From Lutimaribacter pacificus (GTDB taxonomy: Bacteria; Pseudomonadota; Alphaproteobacteria; Rhodobacterales; Rhodobacteraceae): a stretch of DNA of 64,000 nucleotides. Position numbers and translations under genes: made by a program. Below, in pieces: positions 1 through 9,813 of the stretch; positions within the stretch are counted from its first letter, which is position 1, and every line of letters begins with the position of its first letter. The DNA lies in assembly GCF_900142185.1 (NCBI RefSeq), contig NZ_FQZZ01000002.1, positions 310,001-374,000 on the forward strand, read 5' to 3'. The notes under the pieces are model-generated. The model did no database searches and was not told the DNA's origin. It worked only from the letters and a program-made list of their open reading frames with translations.

Positions 1-148
1 TCGTGCAGACATTCAGGTTGTCGCTGAGTTCGCGGTGGAACAGCATCGTGCCGCATTCGTCGCATTTCGACCACAGGTTCTCGGGCACTTCGCGGCGCGA
101 GAAGATCGAGTTGATGCGGGGGCGGACGTAGTTGGTGATCCAGTTCAT
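1..148 (-). CDS. accD: Acetyl-CoA carboxylase carboxyltransferase subunit beta (partial, N-terminus)
   Basis: Only the first 49 codons are present; the gene runs off the left edge. The start is the ATG at 148 (minus strand). The translation opens [13 protein letters not shown] and includes the first half of the AccD zinc ribbon (CDEC, with a further Cys near residue 48), which is diagnostic for the beta subunit of the acetyl-CoA carboxyltransferase that makes malonyl-CoA in the cytoplasm. The second zinc Cys pair and the carboxyltransferase core lie outside the window. Identity is secure although the piece is short. Confidence 0.95.
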   Translation of the reverse strand, partial: MNWITNYVRPRINSIFSRREVPENLWSKCDECGTMLFHRELSDNLNVCT

Positions 149-206
149 TCAGGCATGTCCCGTTGCGGCTTTGGCCTGAAATAAGCCCCGGCGCGGTGAA
201 ATGCAA

Positions 207-1103
207 TCAACGCCTGAGCATCACGCGCGCCGCCAGCCACATCAGCCCGACACCGGCCAGCTCGGTCAGGAACGGCGCGGACAGCAGCGGCCCGGCCGGG
301 GACAGGTCGCCGCTGAGGCTGCCCTGCGGGAACAGCAGCAGCGCCAGGCCGGAATCCGGCGCGGCGAATTCGGCGAAGAACAGGAAGGCATAGGCGTTGT
401 TGGCCAGGTGAAACCCGACCGCCGCGCCCAGGGTGCCGGTGCGCGCCGTCAGGTCCGAGGCGGCAAGGCCGAAGCAGAGGGCCCAGATCATGTATTGCAG
501 CCCCGGTGTCGAGAAATCGCCCGGCTCCCAATGGGCGAGGGCGAACATGACGTTCGGGGCCAGCAGCCAGATCAGTGCGTTGTCGTAACGCGCGGCCATC
601 TGCTGCTGGATATAGCCGCGATAGAAAAGCTCCTCGGCGCCGGTCTGCACGGTCAGGGCCAGCAGGGCCAGCGGCAGGGTCAGCAGCCAGAGCGGCAGGC
701 TGCGCGCGTGGCTGGCGGCGGTGGCGTCCCAATAGGGCGGCAGCATCTCGACGATGGCGAACAGCAGGGCGACGGCAAGGAAGGTCAGGCGGAAATCGCG
801 CAAAAGCGGGCGCAGCGGGCCGGTAAGGCTGTGCAGACCGCGGTGATGCAGCCGGTGCGCCACGAGGACGACCCCGAGCCCGAGGAAGCCGAAGCTGCAA
901 AGCTGCAGCAAAAGCCCGGCGCGGGTGCTGCCATACCAGACCGCCTGCGCGCTGATCCCGGGCAGCCATTGCAGCGCCGCATCGAACAGCCAGCGCAACC
1001 CGCTGTTGAACGCCTCGATCAGCACAACGCCGACGACCAGCCGGGGCATCTGCGCGGTCGGCCGCGCGGCGGCGGCGAATTGGCGGTGCGGGTGATAGCT
1101 CAT
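207..1103 (-). CDS. CPBP (CAAX/Abi-type) intramembrane metalloprotease family protein
   Basis: This 298-residue, highly hydrophobic protein has about seven to eight predicted membrane segments. It carries the CPBP/Abi signature: EELFYRG (EE at about 157-158), a second histidine motif ALAHW (H191) and a third FHLANN (H232), which together form the presumed intramembrane active site. Family members include Rce1-like CAAX proteases and bacterial immunity-type membrane proteases; the substrate cannot be read from sequence. The start ATG at 1103 follows a GGACAGGA-like ribosome site. A paralogue lies directly upstream on the same strand (1160-2050), so this is a tandem pair with 56 bp between genes. 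Confidence 0.85.
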   Translation of the reverse strand: MSYHPHRQFAAAARPTAQMPRLVVGVVLIEAFNSGLRWLFDAALQWLPGISAQAVWYGSTRAGLLLQLCSFGFLGLGVVLVAHRLHHRGLHSLTGPLRPLLRDFRLTFLAVALLFAIVEMLPPYWDATAASHARSLPLWLLTLPLALLALTVQTGAEELFYRGYIQQQMAARYDNALIWLLAPNVMFALAHWEPGDFSTPGLQYMIWALCFGLAASDLTARTGTLGAAVGFHLANNAYAFLFFAEFAAPDSGLALLLFPQGSLSGDLSPAGPLLSAPFLTELAGVGLMWLAARVMLRR

Positions 1104-1159
1104 GTCCTGTCCCGGCCGGTGGCGGCCCTGACAGGCTTAGCCGATGGCGCGGCCGGGCG

Positions 1160-2050
1160 CTAGCGGCGCAGCGCCACACGCGCGGCCAGCCAGCCGCAGA
1201 GCTGCGCCGCGGTGTCGATCAGCAGGGTGCTGCGCATCTGCGCCGGGTCGGACATGTCGATCGGCCAGAGGTAAAGAGCCAGCGCCCCGATCTCTTCTTG
1301 TGCCGCGATCAGCAGAAAGGCGATGGCGTTGTTGACGAAATGCAGCGCGATGGCGGGGCCGAGCGATCCGCTGCGCGCCGTCAGGTCGCTGGCCAGGATG
1401 CCGAACAGCGTGGCCGAGGCCATGATCCAGACCGAGTTCGCCCCCAGCGCCGGGTCGTGGTGAAGCGCGCCGAACAGCACCGAGGGCGCCACCATCCAGA
1501 TCGCCGGGTGGCTGAACCGGGCGGCCAGTTGTTGCAGCAGGTAGCCGCGAAAGATCGCCTCTTCGGTCGTGACCTGCAGCAGCACGCCCAGCAGCCCCAG
1601 CGGCAGCAGCGTGATCCAGCGGCGGGTGTCGAGCCCGGATTGCAGCGATCCGCCATCCCATGGCGGCAGAACCCACAGCGCGAGGTACAAAAGCCCCAGC
1701 GCCACCACCACCCGCCGCCCCTGCCACCAGGCCAGCCCGGGCCGCCCCAGCAGCGTGACCGGGCGCCGGCCGTGCAGGATGTCGACGCAGACCAGCGTCG
1801 GCACCAGGAGGAAGACGGAGCCGAACAGCAGGAACAGGATCTCGCCCGGCCCGGCGGATGTCGCCTCGATATAGGCGGTGTAGGTCGTGGGCGGCAGCAG
1901 CGCGCCCAGCAGCGCCCCGAAGGCGGTGGCCATGGTCAGCGCCAGCATCAGGATCAGCGCCATGCCCGCCCCGAGCCGCCACGGCTCGGACCGTTCGCGG
2001 GCCGGGGCGACATAGGCCGCAAGCGGCGTGTAGGAGGGCGGAAGTTTCAC
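1160..2050 (-). CDS. CPBP (CAAX/Abi-type) intramembrane metalloprotease family protein, tandem paralogue
   Basis: A 296-residue polytopic membrane protein with the same three motifs as its downstream neighbour: EEAIFRG (EE at about 163-164), GALHHD (H197/H198) and LHFVNN (H237). The surrounding sequence also aligns well with the neighbour (ASDLTAR-G-LG before the last motif), so the two probably arose by local duplication. The first codon appears to be GTG at 2050; no strong Shine-Dalgarno is visible, so the exact start is uncertain. It is divergent from the zntB-like gene, with about 160 bp between them. The substrate is unknown. Confidence 0.83.
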   Translation of the reverse strand: MKLPPSYTPLAAYVAPARERSEPWRLGAGMALILMLALTMATAFGALLGALLPPTTYTAYIEATSAGPGEILFLLFGSVFLLVPTLVCVDILHGRRPVTLLGRPGLAWWQGRRVVVALGLLYLALWVLPPWDGGSLQSGLDTRRWITLLPLGLLGVLLQVTTEEAIFRGYLLQQLAARFSHPAIWMVAPSVLFGALHHDPALGANSVWIMASATLFGILASDLTARSGSLGPAIALHFVNNAIAFLLIAAQEEIGALALYLWPIDMSDPAQMRSTLLIDTAAQLCGWLAARVALRR

Positions 2051-2209
2051 GGGTCTGCCGGCTTTCGGGGTTGCGGCGCGGGATCGGGCGGATCGCCACG
2101 GCGCGCATGGTGCCGGTTCTGCATATCCGCTCCTGTCCGGGGGTCAAGCCGGTGCGCGGGATGCGTGAAAGCCTGTGACAAGCGCGCCGCCGCCGCGCAA
2201 ACTGCGGCC

Positions 2210-3205
2210 ATGACGAACGATTCCCTTGCCACGGATGCCCCGCCCTCGCTGCCCGATGCGCTTTATGCGCGGTTCGACGGGGTCGGGGGAATGCGCCGGA
2301 TGGACGGGGCCGCCGCTGCCGTGCCCGAGGCCGGGTTCGACTGGGTGCATTTGCGGCACGGCGACGAGGGGGCGGTTGCAGGGCTGGCGGCGCTGGGCCT
2401 GGACGAGGTGGTGATCCACGCGCTGACCGCGCAGGAAACCCGCCCGCGCTGCACGGTGCATGGCAACGGTGTCGTGCTGGTGCTGCGCGGCGTGAACCTG
2501 AACCCGGGCGCCGATCCCGAGGACATGATCTCGGTCCGGCTGTGGCTGGAGGAACGCCGGGTGATCGGCGTCTGGCTGCGGCCGCTTTACGCGGTGGGCG
2601 ATCTGCTTGCCGCCGGCGGGCGCGGGCAGGGCCCGCTGTCGCCCGGCGATTTCGTGGCCAAGCTGGCGCTGCGGCTGGCCGACCGGGCCGAACCCGCGGT
2701 GGCCGCGCTGAACGAGACGGTGGACGATCTGGAAACCGCACTGGATGCCGGGGAAGGCACGCATATGCGGCGGCGGCTGTCGGATACGCGGCGCACGGCG
2801 ATCCTGTTGCGCCGCTACATGGTGCCGCAGCGCGATGCGCTGACGACGCTGGAAATCGAGGACCTGCCCTGGCTGGGCCATTCCGACCGGATGCGCCTGC
2901 GGGAGGCGGCCGAGCGCGTGTCGCGTCTGGGCGAGGAACTGGACGCGATCCGCGACCGGTCGCAGGTGGTGCAGGATCAGATCATGGACCGCCGCTCCGA
3001 GGTGATGAACCGGCAGATGCTGCTGCTGTCGGTGGTCGCCGCCGTGTTCCTGCCGCTGGGGCTGTTGTCGGGAATGCTGGGCATGAATGTCGGCGGCGTG
3101 CCCGGAGCGAACGCCCCGGTGGCGTTCTGGATCGTGACAGCCCTGATGGCGGCGATCGGGCTGGGTCTGTGGGCCGTCTTTCGCTGGATGGGGTTTCGCG
3201 GTTAG
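2210..3205 (+). CDS. zntB: CorA-family divalent cation transporter, ZntB-like
   Basis: The 331-residue product fits the CorA/ZntB family: a long cytoplasmic N-terminal domain rich in charged helices (about residues 1-265), then two C-terminal membrane helices around the signature GMN (in LLSGMLGMNVGG), which forms the pore mouth. Gly-Val after GMN-Val-Gly is closer to ZntB zinc transporters than to classical CorA Mg2+ channels, whose loop is usually YGMNF-MPE. The reading frame is open far upstream, but the start is set at ATG 2210, which gives the expected length. Transported ion (Zn2+ versus Mg2+) is inferred only from the loop. Confidence 0.8.
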   Translation: MTNDSLATDAPPSLPDALYARFDGVGGMRRMDGAAAAVPEAGFDWVHLRHGDEGAVAGLAALGLDEVVIHALTAQETRPRCTVHGNGVVLVLRGVNLNPGADPEDMISVRLWLEERRVIGVWLRPLYAVGDLLAAGGRGQGPLSPGDFVAKLALRLADRAEPAVAALNETVDDLETALDAGEGTHMRRRLSDTRRTAILLRRYMVPQRDALTTLEIEDLPWLGHSDRMRLREAAERVSRLGEELDAIRDRSQVVQDQIMDRRSEVMNRQMLLLSVVAAVFLPLGLLSGMLGMNVGGVPGANAPVAFWIVTALMAAIGLGLWAVFRWMGFRG

Positions 3206-3367
3206 GGGCAGCCACGTAGCCCATATGGCCAGAGCCGTTATACGCCAGGCGTGGCCGCCGGTTGAGCGACGCACCCTGCCCGGAACAGCCGCGCAGCGGC
3301 CCGGGCATCGCACGGCCGCCCCCGGCCGGGCGATTGGCTGCCGCCAGTGCCACACTTTGAGGGAGGA

Positions 3368-3396
3368 TGTGGCTGCACCATAAAATGCCAGCCACA
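3368..3396. promoter_or_regulatory. Inverted repeat in the ilvD upstream region
   Basis: Arms TGTGGCTG (3368-3375) and CAGCCACA (3389-3396) are perfectly complementary, separated by a 13-bp AT-rich loop. It lies about 220 bp upstream of ilvD in otherwise gene-free DNA. It could be an operator half-site pair or an RNA hairpin. There is no T-run after it, so it is not a clear terminator. Function is inferred only. Confidence 0.4.
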
Positions 3397-3556
3397 AACC
3401 GTCGGATCGCCCGACCGTGGCCGTGCGACGCCCTCTGTCGCGCCTGCCGTGAAAGGAGCGTGTCAGCACCTCCCCCCAGCCCCGCAGCCTCGATCCCCAA
3501 CCCGTCCCGTAAACCAAAGACCCGGGCGCCACGCTCCACCTGCGACGCAATTCGCC

Positions 3557-3585
3557 TTGTGCCTCTTCGGGGCGTTGATTATTCC
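3557..3585 (+). promoter_or_regulatory. Candidate sigma-70 promoter for ilvD
   Basis: TTGTGC (3557-3562) and TATTCC (3580-3585) are separated by 17 bp and lie just upstream of ilvD. The -35 fits; the -10 is weak. Supported only by spacing and position. Confidence 0.35.
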
Positions 3586-3617
3586 CTGAACGCAACATTC
3601 TTTCCCGGGAGGACGCC

Positions 3618-5375
3618 ATGACGAAATTCGACAAGTCCAAGCTGCCCAGCCGCTACGTGACGGAAGGGCCCGAACGCGCGCCGCATCGGTCGTATTACTA
3701 CGCGATGGGCATGACCGAGGACGAGATTCACCAGCCGCTTGTCGGCGTGGCGACCTGCTGGAACGAGGCCGCGCCCTGCAACATCGCGCTGAGCCGCCAG
3801 GCGCAGGCCGTCAAGGGCGGCGTGAAAGAGGCGCATGGCACCCCGCGCGAGTTTACCACCATCACCGTGACCGACGGGATCGCGATGGGGCATGAGGGGA
3901 TGCGCTCCTCTCTCGCGTCGCGCGAGGCGATTGCCGACACGGTCGAGCTGACGATGCGCGGCCATTGCTATGACGCTATCGTGGGCCTTGCCGGTTGTGA
4001 CAAGTCGCTGCCGGGGATGATGATGGCGATGGTGCGCCTGAACGTGCCCAGCGTGTTCATCTACGGCGGTTCGATCCTGCCGGGCAAGGCACCGCAGGTT
4101 CAGGAAATCCCCGAGGATTTCCGCACCCGCGACCTGACCGTGCAGGACATGTTCGAGGCCGTCGGCCGCCACCAGAACCAGGAATTGTCCGACAAGGCGC
4201 TGGACATGCTGGAACGTGTGGCCTGCCCCTCGGCAGGGGCCTGCGGCGGGCAGTTCACCGCCAACACGATGGCCTGCGTCTCCGAGGCGATCGGCCTGGC
4301 GCTGATGAACAGCTCGGGCATGCCCGCGCCCTATGAATCGCGCGACCAGTATGCCGAGGCGTCGGGCCGCGCGGTGATGCAGCTTCTGGAACGGAACATC
4401 CGCGCGCGCGATATCGTGACCCGCGAAAGCCTGGAAAACGCCGCGCGCGTGGTGGCCTGCACCGGCGGGTCGACCAATGCCGGCCTGCACCTGCCCGCCA
4501 TCGCGCATGAGGCGGGGATCGAGTTCTACCTCGACGATGTATGCGAAATCTTTCGCGACACGCCCTATTTCGTCGATCTCAAACCCGGCGGGCAGTTCGT
4601 GGCCAAGGATCTTTACGATGCCGGCGGCATCCCCGTGGTGATGAAGGAACTGCGCAAGGCGGGCCTGATCCACCAGGATTGCATGACCGCCACCGGCCGC
4701 TCCATCGGCGAGGAACTGGACCGGATCGAGCGCGAGGCCGATGGCCGCGTGATCTATCCCATCGAAACGCCGATCACCCAGACCGGCGGCGTGGTGGGGC
4801 TCAAGGGCAACCTCGCCCCGCAGGGCGCCATCGTGAAGGTGGCCGGGATCGAAAAGCAGCACCAGCGTTTCGTCGGCCCCGCCCGCGTCTTCGAATGCGA
4901 AGAGGATGCCTTTGCCGCGGTCAAGAACCGTGAATACAAGGAGGGCGAGGTGATCGTCATCCGCAACGAAGGCCCCGCCGGCGGTCCGGGGATGCGCGAG
5001 ATGCTGGCCACCACCGCGGCGCTGTCCGGCCAAGGCATGGGCAAGAAGGTGGCGCTGATCACCGACGGGCGCTTCTCGGGCGCGACGCGCGGGTTCTGCG
5101 TCGGCCATGTCGGCCCCGAGGCCGCGCAGGGCGGGCCGATCGCGCTGATCCGCACCGGCGATGTGATCACCATCGACGCGGTCAGCGGCGAGCTGTCGGT
5201 CGACCTGTCGGAGGCCGAGCTGGAACAGCGCAAGGCCGACTGGGCCGGGCCACGCAAGACGATCTACACCTCGGGGGCGCTGTGGAAATACGCGCAACTG
5301 GTGGGGGAAACCTACAAGGGCGCGGTCACCCATCCGGGCGGCGAGGCCGAGGCCCATGTCTACATGGATCTCTGA
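3618..5375 (+). CDS. ilvD: Dihydroxy-acid dehydratase
   Basis: A 585-residue enzyme of the IlvD/Edd family. It dehydrates 2,3-dihydroxy-isovalerate and 2,3-dihydroxy-3-methylvalerate in the common valine/isoleucine pathway, in the cytoplasm. Visible motifs are CWNEAAPC (about 47-54), GCDKSLPG (C127), a Cys in SAGACGGQ (about 209) and the C-terminal [14 protein letters not shown] block. C54, C127 and C209 are the likely Fe-S ligands. Length and motif order fit IlvD rather than phosphogluconate dehydratase. The ATG at 3618 follows GGGAGGACGCC. The gene for the downstream lipoprotein begins one base after its stop codon. Confidence 0.96.
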   Translation: MTKFDKSKLPSRYVTEGPERAPHRSYYYAMGMTEDEIHQPLVGVATCWNEAAPCNIALSRQAQAVKGGVKEAHGTPREFTTITVTDGIAMGHEGMRSSLASREAIADTVELTMRGHCYDAIVGLAGCDKSLPGMMMAMVRLNVPSVFIYGGSILPGKAPQVQEIPEDFRTRDLTVQDMFEAVGRHQNQELSDKALDMLERVACPSAGACGGQFTANTMACVSEAIGLALMNSSGMPAPYESRDQYAEASGRAVMQLLERNIRARDIVTRESLENAARVVACTGGSTNAGLHLPAIAHEAGIEFYLDDVCEIFRDTPYFVDLKPGGQFVAKDLYDAGGIPVVMKELRKAGLIHQDCMTATGRSIGEELDRIEREADGRVIYPIETPITQTGGVVGLKGNLAPQGAIVKVAGIEKQHQRFVGPARVFECEEDAFAAVKNREYKEGEVIVIRNEGPAGGPGMREMLATTAALSGQGMGKKVALITDGRFSGATRGFCVGHVGPEAAQGGPIALIRTGDVITIDAVSGELSVDLSEAELEQRKADWAGPRKTIYTSGALWKYAQLVGETYKGAVTHPGGEAEAHVYMDL

Positions 5376-5376
5376 C

Positions 5377-6057
5377 ATGTTGCGGCGGGGCGGTCTGCGC
5401 CCCGTCCTTGTGATCTGTGCGAGTGTCGTGGTGTCGGGTTGCCTGGACGGGAGCGGCGCCGCCGGCGTGCCCGTCGCACGCCGCGCCGCGCTGGCCGGCG
5501 GGGCGGTGGTCGTGGTGCCGCCCGCGGGCTATTGCCTAGACAGGACCAGCATCGCCGACCGGCCCGGCGGCAGCTTTGCCCTGATCGCAAGCTGCGAGTC
5601 GCTGACCGGACGGCCGGGCGGCGGGGCGGAACCGGCGGTCATCACCGTGTCGATATCGCCCCCGCAGGAAGGGCGCGAACAGCCCGAGGCCGCGGCCCTG
5701 GCCGGTGCGCTGGGCAGGGGCGCCGCGCTGAGCGAGGTCAATGGCGACGGGCTGATCGTGGTGCAGGTCAAGGGCGCGGGCGCCCTTCCGCGTCAGCGCG
5801 GCGATACCCGGCACTGGCGCGGGGCGATGGTGGTCAACAACCGGCTGGTGGGCCTTGCGCTGTACGGGGCGCCGGGCAGCGACCTGTCGGGCGACAACGG
5901 AGAGCGGTTGCTGGTGGCGCTTGCCGAAGCGATCCGCGAGAACAGCCCCTTCCGTCAACCCGCGCCGCCGCAGGCGCAGGAAACCACCCCGGCAACCCGT
6001 GCCGCAACGGCGCCACAAACGGGATTGGGCGGGATTTTCGGACGTTTGTTTCCATGA
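5377..6057 (+). CDS. Putative lipoprotein of unknown function
   Basis: The 226-residue product starts with a positively charged, hydrophobic leader ending in a lipobox (VVSGC, Cys about 22), so it is predicted to be a lipid-anchored envelope protein. The mature part has a conserved-looking GYCLD...GSFALIASCESL stretch with two further cysteines, and a Pro/Ala/Thr-rich tail before a final GLGGIFGRLFP. I do not recognise a catalytic domain. The ATG at 5377 lies just after the ilvD stop codon, suggesting cotranscription. An alternative start 21 bp upstream inside ilvD would lengthen the leader and is less likely. Confidence 0.75.
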   Translation: MLRRGGLRPVLVICASVVVSGCLDGSGAAGVPVARRAALAGGAVVVVPPAGYCLDRTSIADRPGGSFALIASCESLTGRPGGGAEPAVITVSISPPQEGREQPEAAALAGALGRGAALSEVNGDGLIVVQVKGAGALPRQRGDTRHWRGAMVVNNRLVGLALYGAPGSDLSGDNGERLLVALAEAIRENSPFRQPAPPQAQETTPATRAATAPQTGLGGIFGRLFP

Positions 6058-6116
6058 GGCTATTTATTTATCTTTCGGATTCATACAGTTTCCGTAAGTG
6101 AAACGACGGGGCAGGC
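6058..6116 (+). promoter_or_regulatory. AT-rich gap with short inverted repeat, possible promoter of the DUF6478-like gene
   Basis: This 59-bp gap is visibly AT-rich compared with its surroundings. It contains the inverted repeat GTTTC (6088-6092)/GAAAC (6100-6104). Position suggests a promoter or operator for the next two genes. No clear -35/-10 pair can be assigned. Confidence 0.3.
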
Positions 6117-6881
6117 ATGGCTGGACGGCTGTTGAGAACGATCATGTACCGCGCGGCGCTGCGGCGCTGGGCCAGGGCGGCGCGCGCGGCCGAGACCGAA
6201 AAGCTGAGCCTGCTGCGGGTGCAGCGCAACCGGGCGCGGCGGCTGCGCTATCACCTGGACCAGTTGATCTTCAAGGCCGAGAACCGGCTGGCGCTGCCCC
6301 GGATCGGCTCGACCGCCTTTCGCAAACCCGCCAATGCCGACTGGGCCTGGCGGCCTGAATTGTGGCGCGGCCCGCTGCCGGTGCCGGGCATCGCCTCGGC
6401 GGCGAACAAATCGCAGCTTGGCGACGAGGTGACGCTGTTCCACGATTGCGAGTTTTCCGAACTGACCCTGCGCCAGCTCCGCAACCAGCGCGAAGCCGAC
6501 CTTGCGCCCTATGGGTTGCGGATGGATGTTTTCCGCTTCGACGGTTCGTATCTTTCGCTGGTCGTGAGTTTGCCGCCGGGCGCGGTCGACGGGCTCAGGC
6601 GGCGGCACCTTATCCGCATGGACACCATCGTCGAGATGGAAAAGCCGCTGGAAATCTTTGCCCGGCTGAACATCAAGCACGGCCCCAATACCGAACAGAT
6701 CGTGCGGGAACTGCCGCTGCACGAGGAAGAGGTCATGGTCGAATTCGACCTGGCCTATACCAAGCTGAACGAAAAACGGGTCGAACGCGCCTGGCTCGAC
6801 CTGATCTTCGAGGGGCCCGAGATGAACCAGGTCACGATCCGCGACCTGACCTTCAGCCGCCGCCCGCGCGCCGAACTGTAA
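6117..6881 (+). CDS. DUF6478-like conserved protein
   Basis: A 254-residue soluble protein. The first 60 or so residues are strongly basic and helical (many Arg/Ala, then ENRLALPR). The rest looks like a beta-rich domain with a phrase FRFDGSYLSLVVSLPPGAVDGL, and it ends in an acidic-to-basic tail. It resembles the DUF6478 family found mainly in Rhodobacteraceae; no function is established that I know of. No signal peptide or membrane segment is seen. The next gene starts 13 bp later on the same strand with its own GGGAG site, so the two are probably made together. Confidence 0.72.
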   Translation: MAGRLLRTIMYRAALRRWARAARAAETEKLSLLRVQRNRARRLRYHLDQLIFKAENRLALPRIGSTAFRKPANADWAWRPELWRGPLPVPGIASAANKSQLGDEVTLFHDCEFSELTLRQLRNQREADLAPYGLRMDVFRFDGSYLSLVVSLPPGAVDGLRRRHLIRMDTIVEMEKPLEIFARLNIKHGPNTEQIVRELPLHEEEVMVEFDLAYTKLNEKRVERAWLDLIFEGPEMNQVTIRDLTFSRRPRAEL

Positions 6882-6894
6882 CGGGAGCCACGCG

Positions 6895-7272
6895 ATGAGC
6901 ACCATGAACCTGACGAAAACCCGCCTGTTCGAAGGGGTGTGGGAGGGTGTGCTGACCATGACCGACAGCGGCAAGAGCCAGCCGGCGATCCGGGTCACGC
7001 ATCTGGACCGCCCGCTGGACGGGGTCGAGGTGATCGAGGACCGCGGGCAGGGGCATTGGGTGGTGCGCGTGCCGATCCCGGCAAAGCTGCTGTCGGACGG
7101 GGTGCAGACATTCGTGATCTCGGACCCGGATACCGGCGAGACACTGGAAAGCTTCGCGGTGCTGGCGGGTGACGCGCTGGGCGACGATATCCGCGCCGAG
7201 ATGGAGCTGTTGCGGGCCGAACTGGACATGCTGAAACGCGCCTTCCGCCGGCATTGCGTGGAAACGATGTAA
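6895..7272 (+). CDS. Small conserved protein with C-terminal helix, unknown function
   Basis: The 125-residue product has a beta-rich first two thirds (GVWEGVLTM..., then VRVPIPAKLLSDGVQTFVI) and an amphipathic C-terminal helix (about 95-120) with regular Leu spacing (EMELLRAELDMLKRAF), suggesting self-association or binding to a partner. It sits 13 bp behind the DUF6478-like gene, and I infer the two act together. I do not recognise a characterised family. Confidence 0.7.
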   Translation: MSTMNLTKTRLFEGVWEGVLTMTDSGKSQPAIRVTHLDRPLDGVEVIEDRGQGHWVVRVPIPAKLLSDGVQTFVISDPDTGETLESFAVLAGDALGDDIRAEMELLRAELDMLKRAFRRHCVETM

Positions 7273-7277
7273 CGGGC

Positions 7278-7305
7278 TTGCCCCGCGCCGCCGGGCCGCT
7301 ACCCT
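7278..7305 (+). promoter_or_regulatory. Candidate sigma-70 promoter
   Basis: TTGCCC (7278-7283) and TACCCT (7300-7305) are separated by 16 bp, 23 bp upstream of the ATG at 7329. Similar TTG/nAnnnT pairs at comparable distance precede several other genes in the window. Confidence 0.4.
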
Positions 7306-7328
7306 GACCGCAACACAGGGAGGAGCCC

Positions 7329-7622
7329 ATGATTACCGAGATCGTCCGCTTTACCATCGCGCCCGGCATCGACCGCGACGAGGTGATCCGCCGGTTCGAA
7401 TCCACCATGCCGGGGTGGCAGGTCAACGAAAATCTGGTACGCAAATACTACCTTTACGACGCGGAAACCCGGCAGGGCGGCGGCGTCTACCTGTGGCCCG
7501 ACAAGGCTGCGGCGCAGGCCGCCCATGACGCGGAATGGTGCGACCGGGCGGAAAAGCTGTACGGCTCGCGCCCGACCTTCGAATATTACGAAACCCCCTG
7601 CATCGTCGACAATTCCGGCTGA
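7329..7622 (+). CDS. YdhR-like/dimeric alpha-beta barrel small protein
   Basis: A 97-residue protein with the size and pattern of a ferredoxin-like dimeric alpha/beta-barrel (ABM/YdhR type): an N-terminal strand IVRFTIAPG, helix, VNENLVRKYYLYD, then GGGVYLWPDKAAAQAAHD and a final helix-strand. Such proteins include small monooxygenases and stress-response proteins. The YLWPDK-AA-A-H phrase is typical of the YdhR-like group. The substrate is not predictable. It lies between the coiled-coil gene and fadH, with its own promoter-like sequence and an AGGGAGGA ribosome site. Confidence 0.7.
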   Translation: MITEIVRFTIAPGIDRDEVIRRFESTMPGWQVNENLVRKYYLYDAETRQGGGVYLWPDKAAAQAAHDAEWCDRAEKLYGSRPTFEYYETPCIVDNSG

Positions 7623-7635
7623 CGCGGCGTTGCGC

Positions 7636-9718
<2,083 letters not shown>

Positions 9719-9745
9719 CGGTTCGCAGATTGCCGAACTCCGCCG

Positions 9746-9774
9746 GTGACAAGACGGGCCGCGCGCGGTAGACT
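9746..9774 (+). promoter_or_regulatory. Candidate sigma-70 promoter for the heparinase-like gene
   Basis: GTGACA (9746-9751) and TAGACT (9769-9774) are separated by exactly 17 bp, 39 bp upstream of the ATG at 9814. This is one of the best-matching pairs in the window. Confidence 0.45.
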
Positions 9775-9813
9775 GCCTGCAACCGCCACGAGAGCGGACG
9801 AAGAGGCAGAGCG

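Larger units (their letters stand above)
3206..3617. other. 412-bp gene-free stretch upstream of ilvD
   Basis: No coding sequence, tRNA or recognisable structured RNA is evident here. It contains a perfect 8-bp inverted repeat (3368-3375/3389-3396) and a promoter-like pair near its ilvD-proximal end. It ends in a good ribosome site (GGGAGGA) before the ilvD ATG. I looked for hallmarks of 6S RNA, SRP RNA, tmRNA and RNase P RNA and found none. Confidence 0.6.

Noticed and set aside
3206-3617. 6S RNA, SRP RNA, tmRNA or RNase P RNA in the ilvD upstream region
   Set aside because: None of the conserved core sequences of these RNAs could be found on either strand.
2144-3640. Minus-strand open frame across the ZntB-like gene and the ilvD upstream region
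   Set aside because: No ribosome site, low-complexity Arg/Gln/His-rich protein, and overlap with a well-supported transporter gene.
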